Assembly: GCA_004794785.1 (NCBI GenBank)
Contig: SJOL01010424.1
Span: 226,949-290,948, forward strand
Origin: Opisthorchis felineus
Lineage: Eukaryota > Platyhelminthes > Trematoda > Opisthorchiida > Opisthorchiidae
Reading direction: 5' to 3'
DNA length: 64,000 nucleotides
Position 1 is the first letter of the stretch; each line of letters begins with the position of its first letter. The notes beneath the pieces are model-generated. The model saw only the letters and a program-made list of their open reading frames with translations, ran no database searches and was not told where the DNA came from. The position numbers and the translations under genes were made by a program. Below, in pieces: positions 26,901 to 36,265 of this stretch.

Positions 26901-29900
26901 AATAACTTCCTTGGATGCTTCATTGCTATCCAATGTGATTTAGTCTTGATAGACAAGATAGCCCGGGTACTGCTTCTTAACTTGCACTGACATGATTTGA
27001 AGCACTGAGGAGAAAAGACATTTTATTCAAGCCCATCTACATCACCCCGGAAATTATGCGGGGTAAAAATCACTCTAGTATCAAACTGTTGAGTCTAAAT
27101 AATCTGCACCTGAAGCACCTCAATGTCAGAACATAAAATTTCCCTCGCAAGACCGTTTTTTATTGCGACTCAACACTCTTGCAATACTTATACTTGTATT
27201 GTACTTATATACTTATCAGCATATAACCTTTATTACGCAATAAAGCATGCTGTCCTAACCCATGGTTATTTTCCTTTAATCGAATAGATTTCGTCTCCTT
27301 CCGACCTCCTTCCATCCATAACTCACCGGCATACGCAGCTCTGCTCGAATTTCGGATCAGAGATTACGAAATGCATGCATCACGTAATTGTGACGAATCG
27401 AGCAAAATTGTTGGAGGAGATGATTCATCAGTCTTCACTTGCAGACCAGCTACTGGTTATCCCATGCTTCGTGAGCGAGTTGATTGCAGCTATAGAGGTT
27501 TGTGATTTTAAGTAGTATGCTTTCATTGAAAAGCTACCGGTTCAAAGTGAGGTCATTGTTTTCTGAGATGCGCTCTACAGTGCCTTTAGTGAAGCTTAGC
27601 AGTGTAGCGCTGTTGCCTTCTGAGTGCAATTCATGACAAGCAAGCTGAGTATCTCCTCGGGCTAAATTGTTTATTTTGTCCGTTTTTTCTACTATAGGAC
27701 TATACTGTCCTAATAAAGCTAGTGAATATGACCCTCCAAAGATGTAACTTTTTCCACTGATGCTGTAGTCACTTCCACCACCGATATTTGAAAGTAATAT
27801 TATACGAAGCCAGTCCAATTCACTGTCAAGGCGTCCCTTGTTAATCCAACGGAAGACATTTGAGTGACTATGTCTGCGGATTCGTCTAATGCATATTCCT
27901 ACACGTATATATTTCCTGTCAAGTTAGGCGAAGCCTACGGATGAAAAACAGCAATAGCAACAACAAGGTGCCTTTATTATGACCAATACAACTCCTGACA
28001 ACGCGGCCAGGTGCTTAGTTGTGGTTCCCTTGCCTCGGTAATAAGAAAAGATCGAAAAGGACGAGGTCGTTCATTGGAACGGAATGACCGGACGTGAGCA
28101 AAGCAAAGAGAGTTCTGGTGAAAAAATTAGTAACCGCAAACAAAACGCGACACAGCGATGTCAGATACACTGGCACTGGATCCGCTGTCAGTCCGCCTCA
28201 CCATTAATAGAAACCCATAATATAAGCCACCGCAACCAATGATCCGATGTGATGCACCGGACACTTATACGTTAATCGCGCGCAATTGGATAAGCATGGA
28301 GCCATGGCCTACGTATATCAGAATGGGAGAAAGTATACTTTAGCGTACCTGTGAACAGGATCGGAACCGTCACAACACTGGTCTGTCGTTCACAGGATCA
28401 CTTCGCCCCCGTACTGCAAGTGTCGTCTGCTAACTCTTCATCACACTCTACCATAACAGTCATCCTAGTCAACATCAGTATCCAACCCAATCCAACATCG
28501 TTGTGAATGCATGCGGCACACTATCATTGATATAGGCCAAAGGAAACGTGCATCGCCAGCACTGGCATTGGTTTGCCAGCGCACAGGAACGAACACAAAT
28601 ATATGATCGGCCATAATACCAGCTGCCACGACTGGTTCCTAAGCTTGAAAACAGCTGGGTCATCATAATCTACCTTTTGCCAATGATGTCCCGCGAAATC
28701 CTTCTTTATCTGCCCTGTTTTTCTTTGATGGGGATCCCAAAGTTTGATAAAGAATACTTTTCAAGGCGGTTGGAAAAGGCCTAAAGTGAGAAGTTGGTCT
28801 GTATTTAGGGTTACTTTACGGAGTGATGAGTGTACTCTCTCTAGTGAATGAAACTTCTAATAGGAACCAGCAACACTCGTCTTTGCACTATAGGCGAGAA
28901 GTAGTTTTGCGTCCTGAAAACATACGTTAAGGATTTAAAAAACCTTGCTCAGTCGCAAACTTGCTTGCTCCTTGAAGAGATCACTGTAAATGGTACACCG
29001 CCGCTTATTCTCAACTGTCTTCACTCTTATCACTTGTGTACGACAGCAAGGGAATGAAGCATACATGTTGTGATCACGCTTATTTACACACTACCCTGTG
29101 CAACTCACAAGCCTATGCGTGGAAAATTACCGAGTACCGTGAAGACCACACAACGAGGAGAAATATCTGAATTTGGCTCGTTGCTGCATTAAATTTTTGA
29201 AACCCCTTAATCGGAATAAGACCGTGTTCTCCTTGAACTGGGCAAGGCACTCTACCGGGTCTAGTTGACTACAGTAAACCTCATGGTATTCTCCCTGCAG
29301 ATCATGGTTGCCATGCAGTTAATTTGCCTTTTGTTTCCCGTGCGATTTATCCAGCGATTCGGTTAACAATCTCATGCAAACCAAGCTGAACCATCGATCT
29401 CACACTACCGGACTGTAGTACTCCTTCACACGAAGGGACACAGACGGGGAATGCCACAACTAGTCTCAAGTGAAAGGTGTCCTTCGGGGGGGGCATAAAC
29501 AAAAGTGACTGCTGTCTCATCTTAAGAAGAAACTTCTATCACTTACTGTTGGCGAAAGGCGAACTGTGCAGTTTGTTAAATGACCTTCACATAATATACG
29601 CGCGTTAATCTGTTGCTATTTTAGAGTCAGTTTTTCAGCCTCGGAGCACTAAGCACCCCAGGCTCTATACACTTCGGCTAAAACTGCCAGGATCCTACAA
29701 TTTTAAGAAGTCCTTATTCAGTTCAGCTGACTTTTCTTGCGAAAATTTACCTGATACTGACTTTATGGCAAAATCATTGAAACTGGTGATATACAGTAGG
29801 CTGGTGTCACCGTCTTCTTGCTCCTCTATTTTCCACTCTCCCCATTTTTTTATTTCGCATGATCACCTCGGTAAAACAGCTTTGAATCGTCCCCCCTCAC

Positions 29901-32900
29901 GTTCAACTCTAAGCACTTTTGCTTTTTATTCTGGAGATCACGTTTATCTTGTTGTTTGTGTGATTACAAAACAGTCACTGTGACATAAGGAAAGGGGTCA
30001 AAGAACTTTTTCTATCCGTAAAGTGAGACTCAACAGTCAATGTTAAGGTCACTGCCACTCTACCCACCATGGGGATCGATTCGGTCTGGAACACTTTATT
30101 TCATAGATATCTCGAATGAAAATCACATGCCAGTATGGACCGGATTTATCCTGGTTCGAGCTCATTCATATCATGATAGGTATATATATGTATAAGCGAA
30201 CATTATTCGCTTAAAAGCCTATGCTGTAGCTTATTTCCAGTTTAGGAGTGACTGTGCCTTATAGGACGCGACTGGCTGTCCATCGATTGAGCTTGCAGGG
30301 GGGGGAAGGGGGATCCTTTTCAGTGGTATTCTGCCGTTTCGGTCATAGGTGAAAGTGAAGGGAACCTAGGGGGAAATTCTATTATGGTTTGCTTCAACAA
30401 CTAGCGCTCTGTCGAACACCAGGGTTATTAATTTGAACATTTGTCTCTGAATGATAATACACTTACTTTCAAGATATCTATCATTACCAGTTTCTGATTC
30501 CGAAATGGTGTATACAATGAGAGAGGTTGACACAAATGTGAAACCAGGTACACTTAATAGGTGGTGAATGCTTCGCAAGTTCGACCCCATCATATGTTCA
30601 AATACAGTGAGAGATGAGTGACTTTATTTTAGCGTCCTCCATAAATTAGGTAAACGAATGCTTGTGGTAATATTACGTTTCTTCTCTCCCTAACATTTCC
30701 TTCTGTCCACGATAGGGACTTTTAAACTAATACAATACCACCTTGACTGTATCTGTCTCGATAATAATTCCAGGATGGACTGAAGTTAACTCAAGTTTCG
30801 GACCTAATCCAGCAATGTAAAACAGTTATTCAAAAGTCCGAAGCTTCTCCACAAATCTATGCTCACACATCAGTAGACGCTTGCACCCGACGTTTGTCGA
30901 CCGATGAACAGATAAATGAGCAATTCAGTCCAAAGTTGCAGGAACATTTGTTCTTCCCATCGGATGACAAAGTATCCGCAGAAGATCGTCTGGTCGCCAA
31001 GCAACCCAGCTGTGCCTTTGTGGAACTGCTGTCACTGGTTAGCTGGTATGAAGAAACAAGGGATGGAGCAGTAGAGTCTCTTGCAGAGCTGAGAAGCGCA
31101 AATGAGATACTGAGTACTGTCAGGGTGAGTTCAAACCTCCGTTTTGTCGCGCCCTGTTTACAGTATACATTCACACCATAAAGAAAACCTGGACACCAAT
31201 AATTTACAATCTAACCGCCTGTAGGACCCTTTAATATGTGAACCAACAAAGATACTGATAACGAAGACTGTTCCAAAACAACTTTGAGCCTAACGTTATG
31301 TGGTGACAGTTCTTTCGCTTTTGGCGTGTATTCATGATATACTAGCAGGCTTCGTGGTATCTCAAGCCTACTACTTGGCCTACATATCGTGTCCAGGATG
31401 AAAACCGATATCAATTCCAGTTTTCGAACATCTCAATCTCCAGTTGATTCCGCTTTATCGACGGAATGCAGACAGGTTGTCCTGAAACCGCTTTTAAATA
31501 TACTCCAATTGGGAATTCCTGCTCTGACGTGGTGGGATGATCACGTAGCCCATTGGTGCACAGTTCGCGCGATCAGTGCACGGCAGTCACGAAACCCTAC
31601 TGTACAGCTGGTGGAAATTAAAGCTTGTAGTAACTATCTTCCGAATTTCATAACATACCCGTCGAACACATGTCCTTCATCTGACTTCTCGAATTCGTCA
31701 AGTCTCTGTGAGGTGTTCGATCGTTCCAATCACATTGTAGTTGGAGGTGACAGAGAATATTGATAACTGGACACACGCAAAATCACACAGTGGGTGTACA
31801 GGGGGTTGTGTTCAGGAAATTCGCCCCGGAAAAGTTGTGGGTTCCAAACAAAAAACCTATACGGTGGTATTCTTCATTTGGTGTGAATTAAATTGAGGTC
31901 ACATATTCATTCAGAACGAAATCCAATACCGTGTGAATCTGAGAGGTCGGGTTTCAGTTGGAGCTTGAATGTCTCATCGTAAATTCTGTTCTCTGGTGAC
32001 TTTCAAGCATTCGTAAAAGACAGGCACAAAAAACAGCTCCTCAGGAAGCGAATCTTTAACCCCCAGGATTCGGACGATGAACTTACTAAAGCGCAATCCT
32101 CCCTCTTGACCAAATCAATAACAGTATGGCCTTTTCGCTCTTCCACTCCAGTATATTTGCGGAATACTGAAGCTCACAAGTTGCAAGGATATCTTTCCTG
32201 GAGCTTCGATGATCATACCATTGATGGACAATTTATTTCAACGTTTTGATCGTCTATTGGGAGGCACTTCTAAGACCCAGAAGCAGAGTGCCGTTACATC
32301 TAAGTACGATGTGGAATATGAGGACAGAAATGAACCCCCGCATAGCCAGTTTATCAGGAGTGTGAGAACTCGTCTGCTCCATACTTATCAAGCAGCCGAA
32401 CCTGTGAGCAAGGCTCTAAATTTGGCCACGATTTTCGATCCGAGGTGGAACCGCAGATATAGTGAGAATGCCGATCTGGTAAGTCATGTTTTAACCAAGA
32501 AAACTGTTTATTCGGCATCGTTTCTCGGTTAGTATTCAACAACTACTCAGCTCAATTTGTCCGACAAGAGCACAATGATAGCATGGTCGGACATCAACTG
32601 GAAACTGATGTCTTGTGTATGTTACGCAGGTGAAGAAAAACTATACATCCGTACTAACCTGTGGAACAATTTAATTGATATCCAACCTCCAAGACTGAGC
32701 AGATAGCTAAACTGAGATCTCACCATCAAACTAACGGGTCAGGCATTTCTCGTGAAAAATTCATGCGCACCCCGTATGTCGGTAGCTTTATGCATGGGAG
32801 CAACTTAAAGTTCCATCCACAGTTTTTTGTACCACGAAAGGGAGTGGCAAAGTATCCAGTAACTTTGATTTCCTGCGCATTCCAACAAGCATCTGTAAGC

Positions 32901-35346
32901 AAAAAGCAAAACAGTCGAAGTGTAGCAGACTTTACACAATTTGACTACCAGACAGAAAATGAACGGTCATGAATCTGTGCCTAGTTTGACTAGTTATGCA
33001 GGTAAGCATGAAAACCACTTTAGTAGAATCCATGGTAGAATCCATGTTCAAACGTTGTAAGATTGGACGCTGAGTTTCCCGATTCTTTCGGATGCAGCTC
33101 AACAACCTTCTGAATGTTGCTTTTAGTAGTCTGTACTAAATGCATTTGTCCCCAAAAGGATTATTTATATCTTCAAGGTACATGCTCGCTAGAGTGGTAA
33201 TTTTTTCATTCCGACTTTTTAGGGATACGGCACTTTCCGTGTAAACTTCCTTTAACCACATAGCATCCACGATAAGGTTTCTATTGTGAAGGCCTTACTT
33301 GCTAATAGTGATCGAAGGCCTCCATGAAGACCATCTCCAGTTGAAGATTAGCTGTTAGTACACCATATGTCCCAATAAAAATATTTACCAACCATATTAT
33401 TTCCGGTAAGACAACGTTAACCGTGTGCAAACCGACCATTGTTCACACACCATTTCCTCTTCTGAACGGATCATCAGAAGAGTTTGGTCAGATATTTTCA
33501 GTGAGGTAATCTATCTGGAAAGTAATCAACAGCTAGGAGATATTTTAAGGGAACAACCAAAGGTGGACGCTTCTGGATACTGGTCTCGTCTGAGGAAGCC
33601 ACTGCAGGTGTTCCTCCTCTTCCGACTACGTCTTTGCAGTCGTTCAAGTTATCAATTAAGCCTACATTTCACAACAAGGGTCCTTCAGGGTTTTTACCAC
33701 ATAATAAATGGGCGATTCGTTTTATTCACGCACATCTTACAAATGCCTACTTGATGAGTAATAGTTCGTCTTAAGTCCAGTTACACACATCTGGTAATGA
33801 AACGTGTTTGTCTGGCACTCGCTTTTTAGCATAAAGAGGTTATGGGAGTGAATGGATGAGTGCTGATTGTCCTCAGTCGTCGGCAGTTAGTACTTCCTCA
33901 TTTTTTATGTACGCGCTCAGTCTCAGTAAGTCGCGGATCTTGACATTTGAGCTTGATATATATACCGCTTTGCTGATGGGACTATCGATGGTCGATCGTT
34001 CATATGCTTTCCCAGGTCAGCTTCTCCACTGTTAGTCCAGTTAGCTACCGAACAGGAGGCACGCAGCATCTGTTTCCACCGATGTATTCGGATATCACAA
34101 AAGAATTTACACCCAGCTTGCGTACAGTAGGTAGCAGGAAGCGACAGAATATTTCTTACACTGAGGAGGTTATGGATGAATCTGGAATGTGACGTCACAG
34201 CAAGTGTTGTTGTGTATGTGTGCATATGATCACTGGCTCGCATAATTCATCACGGAAGAAGAATGACATTGGAATTCCACGTGCACAACCTTGGAACGAA
34301 CGAGTCCTATTCGGTCTATGCCGCAATGTGATTTAAGTTGCCTTCTTATACTGTTAACTTTAAGGTAAGCTGATAAAAGAAGGACTTTTAGAATGCCTTG
34401 TGGATGCACCATCTTGCTGTAAATTAAGAGCTCGTTTGGAGCATCCCTCACTATGTTGCGGTAAAAAAGTATCTTCTGTGTATTTATTGGAGAACTAACA
34501 CGTTGACAAATGGGACTATAGGTGGAGACTCGAATCCGGATAATGGAAAACCGCAATATTATCATATTATATTACCCAAAAGATACAGCATTTGCGTTTT
34601 GTTGAAAAATGGACTAAACTGTCATGTAGCTAAAGGTAGAGACAGTACAATGGAGCAAACGCTCGGTTCTTAAGGGAGGCTGTCCACTACAGAAACCTTT
34701 CCCCATCCGATGTTTTCTCCCAGGCTATCCACTAAAGGTACTAATGACTAACTACTGGAACTCGTTTGTTCAAGACTGTTACGAATTACATTATTCCATT
34801 TTTTCATTGTTCAAGGTTTACCAATACCTCCTCGAAATGCACCCCTACATCGGGCGTTGTGGGGCACCGAAGATCCACTCGATTTATTCCGAACTGGATC
34901 GCTATATGCACGAACCATTGCTAGCCGTTGACCAGAACCCATTGGAATGGTGGGTAAACAAAACAAACACCTTCCCTCAATTGGCTGAATTCGCCCGAAG
35001 CTACTTGCTTTTCCCGATGAGTACACTTTTACGGCCGTCAGAATCTTCTGTTCGTCACAGTTCGTCAACATTATCCCCCTTGCCCATATCATCCTTCACA
35101 ACAAACCCACACGCGTGGCTGGATGAATTGGTTCAGGAATATGAGAAGCTCGATGTTTCCGAGGTGTTCGCAGCACTTGTACAGACCAATAGAAACATGC
35201 CGCGCTCGTTATCCATATTGGCAGATGACGTGTCAGATTACTGCTTCTTGTGGTACAACTGGACCCGTACATCTGTCAGGTGTGTTACCGATAATGAAAT
35301 AATGAAGAATTTCCAAACTTTATTGGTTAGAGGCCTAAGACAATAG
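1434..35346 (+). CDS. Domesticated hAT transposase-like BED zinc-finger protein (11 exons)
   Basis: Gene-level entry; exons are listed separately. The joined exons give about 1,590 residues: BED zinc finger, AT-hook-like GRP, long Pro/Asn/Ser/Gln-rich linker, AT-hook, hAT N-terminal signature, degraded hAT core and hAT dimerisation domain. Nearly every junction is phase 0 with AG/GT borders, and hAT homology continues across exons 3-4, 6-7 and 8-9. ZBED-family proteins are known domesticated hAT transposases that act as nuclear DNA-binding regulators; a similar role here is inference. The catalytic acidic positions are replaced, there are many introns, and no terminal inverted repeats are seen. 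This argues for a host gene rather than a live transposon. The least certain parts are the exon 8 start, the exon 10 start and the 5' untranslated exon. Stop at 35344-35346. Confidence 0.8.
3281..3615 (+). repeat. tRNA-derived SINE
   Basis: A box TGGCTCAGTGG at 3290-3300 and B box GGTTCGAACC at 3334-3343 are spaced like an internal RNA polymerase III promoter. The cloverleaf is not intact: the T-arm pairs poorly and the acceptor ends do not match, so this is a SINE head rather than a working tRNA gene. The body (to about 3610) continues without a gene. It lies in intron 1 in the sense direction. The 3' border is approximate. Confidence 0.7.
6370..6392 (+). repeat. ATT-rich simple repeat
   Basis: A run of TTA/TCA triplets. 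RTE-type LINE tails end in such triplet runs, so it may mark an old LINE 3' end, but no LINE coding sequence is recognisable next to it. Confidence 0.6.
7520..7790 (+). repeat. Hammerhead repeat in intron 1 (core lost)
   Basis: A short minus-strand piece (about 7527-7556, cagttggcacgatatccgag) is followed by the plus-strand unit. The core CTGATGA is at 7766-7772 with a perfect stem II GCCCC/GGGGC, but the sequence then departs and no GAAAC follows, so it cannot be a working ribozyme. It lies in the sense direction of the hAT-like gene. Confidence 0.75.
8872..8905. repeat. (TA)n microsatellite
   Basis: About 17 uninterrupted TA units within intron 1. Confidence 0.95.
11748..12911 (+). CDS. 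Exon 2: low-complexity linker ending in an AT-hook
   Basis: A 388-codon phase-0 exon. The acceptor ttttcag at 11747 has a long T-rich tract; the donor is CAG|GTAAGC at 12912. The product is hydrophilic, rich in Pro, Asn, Ser, Gln and His, with no recognised fold, and looks intrinsically disordered. It ends with KRKRGRPA (codons 12864-12887), a canonical AT-hook that binds the minor groove of AT-rich DNA. The small peptide PLDLSYK near 12602-12622 resembles the PxDLS docking motif of the corepressor CtBP; this is only a motif match. Such a long disordered insertion between BED finger and transposase core is not typical of autonomous hAT elements. Confidence 0.85.
12912..16875 (+). other. Intron 2 (about 4 kb)
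   Basis: Bounded by GTAAGC at 12912 and ttttcag at 16875. It contains a minus-strand fragment of the hammerhead repeat at about 15240-15410 that lacks the ribozyme core. The rest (13.0-15.2 kb and 15.4-16.9 kb) shows no gene or named element that I can support. Confidence 0.6.
15240..15410 (-). repeat. Hammerhead repeat fragment without ribozyme core
   Basis: It carries the conserved blocks acactcacttgcatatcaa, gactcaactgaatctct and ttcaactgaatgtgctgcac, then tttcagttggtacga, in the same order as other copies. The ribozyme end (about 15200-15235) is not recognisable. Confidence 0.7.
16876..17190 (+). CDS. Exon 3: start of hAT N-terminal signature
   Basis: A 105-codon phase-0 exon between acceptor ttttcag (16875) and donor AAG|GTAACA (17191). 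The first two thirds are hydrophilic linker. The end reads [18 protein letters not shown] then LDEIGFK. This is the pattern at the start of hAT transposase bodies, where a helical segment is followed by a motif of the kind 'D-x-x-P-x-x-x-V-x-x-x-G-F'. The motif continues into exon 4 as EYYEKG, which supports the junction. Confidence 0.85.
17277..17528 (+). CDS. Exon 4: hAT N-terminal region
   Basis: An 84-codon phase-0 exon after an 86-base intron (17191-17276) whose acceptor has a T/C-rich tract ending acccag. It begins EYYEKGKG, completing the hAT signature from exon 3. The chosen donor is CAG|GTTTGT at 17529. An alternative phase-0 donor GAG|GTAACC at 17430 would shorten the exon by 33 codons; the sequence does not decide between them. 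The segment between this motif and the next hAT block in exon 5 is longer than usual for the family. Confidence 0.7.
18945..19215 (-). repeat. Hammerhead repeat, antisense copy in intron 4
   Basis: The minus-strand ribozyme segment lies at about 18975-19015. Stem I halves and CCGGTC remain, but CTGATGA has become CCGGACGA-like and GAAAC has become GAAGC. Downstream blocks (gttctacttgaac, acacactcacctgcaaattg, cttaactgaatctctc) are collinear with other copies. It faces the plus-strand copy at 19365. Confidence 0.75.
19365..19535 (+). repeat. Hammerhead repeat, sense copy in intron 4
   Basis: Core CTGATGA at 19451-19457, then a weakened stem II, then GAAGCCGGTC at 19472-19481, in which the core A pairing with the cleavage-site U is G. 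Stem I is also damaged. Likely inactive or very weak. With the antisense copy to the left it forms an inverted pair spanning about 590 bp with ribozymes at the outer ends. Confidence 0.75.
25220..25230. repeat. C homopolymer
   Basis: Eleven consecutive C in intron 4. Confidence 0.9.
25985..26380 (+). CDS. Exon 5: hAT core, first catalytic region (degraded)
   Basis: A 132-codon phase-0 exon between acceptor ttgtag and donor AAG|GTGATC (26381). [17 protein letters not shown] matches the hAT helix that follows the 'PS' block. [17 protein letters not shown] matches the strand pair that follows the first catalytic Asp in hAT proteins. The expected DxW catalytic block just upstream of KSYQ is absent: the sequence there is SHLEPNTG. 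The first catalytic Asp therefore seems lost, which fits a non-transposing derivative. The alignment is by eye. Confidence 0.75.
26381..27338 (+). other. Intron 5 (about 1 kb)
   Basis: Between donor GTGATC and acceptor acgcag at 27338. A minus-strand open frame (26616-26933, 105 codons) has no recognised domain and lies wholly within the intron. I treat it as chance. Confidence 0.5.
27339..27497 (+). CDS. Exon 6: hAT second catalytic block with Asp to Asn change
   Basis: A 53-codon phase-0 exon, too short for a simple ORF scan. Acceptor after a C/T-rich tract ending acgcag (27338); donor GAG|GTTTGT at 27498. It reads [12 protein letters not shown], then [13 protein letters not shown]. In hAT transposases the same order is VTDN (second catalytic Asp), then C-x-x-H-x-L-x-L. 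Here Asp is replaced by Asn and the Cys-x-x-His signature has lost its His. The next exon begins [12 protein letters not shown], exactly the family continuation, so frame and junction are well supported. Confidence 0.8.
27498..30773 (+). other. Intron 6 (about 3.3 kb)
   Basis: Donor GTTTGT at 27498, acceptor ttccag at 30773. A stretch near 28.1-28.7 kb differs in texture (slightly GC-richer) and may be an old repeat, but I cannot name it. There is a short TA run near 30180 and a G run at 30298-30313. No gene seen. Confidence 0.5.
30774..31124 (+). CDS. Exon 7: hAT core helical region
   Basis: A 117-codon phase-0 exon, acceptor CCAG (30773), donor AGG|GTGAGT (31125). It starts [19 protein letters not shown], matching the hAT segment right after the C-x-x-H block. 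The middle is charged and less conserved. It ends in a predicted helix ([14 protein letters not shown]). A good donor and matching phase support the end. Confidence 0.85.
31476..31712 (+). CDS. Exon 8: hAT 'RW' block
   Basis: The frame contains [17 protein letters not shown], which lines up with the TRWNS-type block of hAT transposases with Arg replaced by Trp. The end, SSLCE, joins exon 9 YICGILKLT into the usual hAT helix, supporting the donor GTGTTC at 31713 although it is weak. The start is uncertain. A phase-0 acceptor ends at 31475 (agacag). A better-looking acceptor at 31396 (tgtccag) would need a phase-2 partner that exon 7 does not offer. The same frame is open from 31338 to 31761. 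Confidence 0.6.
32152..32478 (+). CDS. Exon 9: hAT core with LATIFDPRW
   Basis: A 109-codon phase-0 exon. The acceptor follows a strong pyrimidine tract (ttttcgctcttccactccag) and the donor is CTG|GTAAGT at 32479. [17 protein letters not shown] and [15 protein letters not shown] match the hAT helices before the insertion, and [11 protein letters not shown] is the very conserved 'LAtlLDPR' block. This is one of the two strongest family matches in the gene. A shadow frame on the minus strand (32354-32542) is not a gene. Confidence 0.9.
33478..33607 (+). CDS. Exon 10 (tentative): link to dimerisation domain
   Basis: The frame reads [12 protein letters not shown]...[14 protein letters not shown] and joins exon 11 in phase 0 through CAG|GTGTTC at 33608. 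It lies where hAT proteins have a variable helical linker between DPR and the dimerisation domain. The frame is open from 33410. The visible acceptor (atcatcag, 33477) gives phase 2 and does not match exon 9, so a small exon is missing or the true start differs. Coding status is likely, borders are not certain. Confidence 0.45.
34816..35346 (+). CDS. Exon 11: hAT C-terminal dimerisation domain and stop
   Basis: The acceptor follows a T-rich tract ending ttcaag (34815) and restores phase 0; another acceptor at 34723 would be phase 1. [11 protein letters not shown], then [19 protein letters not shown], then [18 protein letters not shown] is the hAT dimerisation (hATC) domain with the WW, P-x-L-A-x-A-R-x-Y-L and P-S-E signatures; the usual Arg after SE is Ser. 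About 110 extra residues follow, with an acidic helix ([18 protein letters not shown]) not usual in transposases. The stop is at 35344-35346. A possible donor (AG|GTGTGT) near 35279 leaves room for an alternative C-terminus. Confidence 0.88.
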   Translation, partial: VYQYLLEMHPYIGRCGAPKIHSIYSELDRYMHEPLLAVDQNPLEWWVNKTNTFPQLAEFARSYLLFPMSTLLRPSESSVRHSSSTLSPLPISSFTTNPHAWLDELVQEYEKLDVSEVFAALVQTNRNMPRSLSILADDVSDYCFLWYNWTRTSVRCVTDNEIMKNFQTLLVRGLRQ

Positions 35347-35889
35347 AAAAAGCAGACTAGGTTCTTGACTCATGATCTTATTAGTACTTAGTGAAAGGTC
35401 CATCCCGAGGATAACTAAGTCTCAGTGCGATATTGTGGGCGCAATCTGCCGAAGGATAAGCAGACAGCGAAGTCAACCTAGAGTCCGTTAATTCATTTGT
35501 CCCTCGACTGAATGGCCCTTTGAAACTAACACAGCACTTTGAAATATGTTATTAGGTAAAACTTATTGAAAGCAGAAAACAATACAACAGTTGGTTTATT
35601 GGAAAAATTCGCCAAAAATACACGGTTTCTCGTAAACGCATACTTGAATCCTGACGAACGAACACCAGTAATGATTGAATGTATCAGGGCACTCACCAGG
35701 GCAAATAATCTGTTATCTACAGTACACATGAAGCCAAATAATCCTACTTTGTCGTATGAAAGGAAATAACACGAATTAAAAATACTCTGTAGCCTATGTT
35801 GTTTTATCCACATTATCTTCTATCCGCTGTCAGTATGTCAATGACACTGTTACCCCCTCTATCTAACGTCTTGACTTGCTACTACTTAT

Positions 35890-36265
35890 AGGGCTACTGA
35901 AGACTCTTCAAAGACAGGTTTGGCCCTTCCTGGAGCTCATCAGGTGGGTACAGCCCCCGAGTTTCCTTCAGCCACAAGTTCTAGTTGAACCCGAACCGGA
36001 CAGAATTCGATAAATACGAATTTGGCTCCCACCGGAGACTCAGCCGAATCCAGGTGAATCTCCTATTTATGGTGACCGTGAGATGTCGGAGTTTTCATCA
36101 ACCTTACGAGCAGTGCGTTACGCATAGACAATATATTGCAATATCTCGAATGTCGTGTCAACTGAAATATGAGGCGGCGCAGTGCAGCACATTCACTTGA
36201 GGGGAAATTCAGTGGGGTTCAGTTGAGTCTCCGGGCAAAACCAAATTTGTGTGCAAATGAGAGTA
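35890..36265. repeat. Hammerhead repeat, inverted pair
   Basis: The minus-strand half (35890-36065) has core CTGATGA at 35943-35937 (minus) and a stem II hairpin, but G of GAAA is C and the stem I 3' strand is deleted. The plus-strand half (36080-36265) starts just downstream of where a ribozyme would be (ttttcatcaaccttacgagcag) and carries the rest of the unit without reaching another core. Confidence 0.75.

Noticed and set aside
32763..32972. Possible extra exon between exons 9 and 10 (donor CT|GTAAGC at 32895, phase 0)
   Set aside because: The position and phase are attractive, and the unresolved exon 10 start suggests a missing exon, but no convincing acceptor or hAT match was found.
33440..33480. 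Minus-strand CTGATGA followed by GAAA, hammerhead-like
   Set aside because: The intervening sequence does not form a stem II and no stem I or cleavage site is present.
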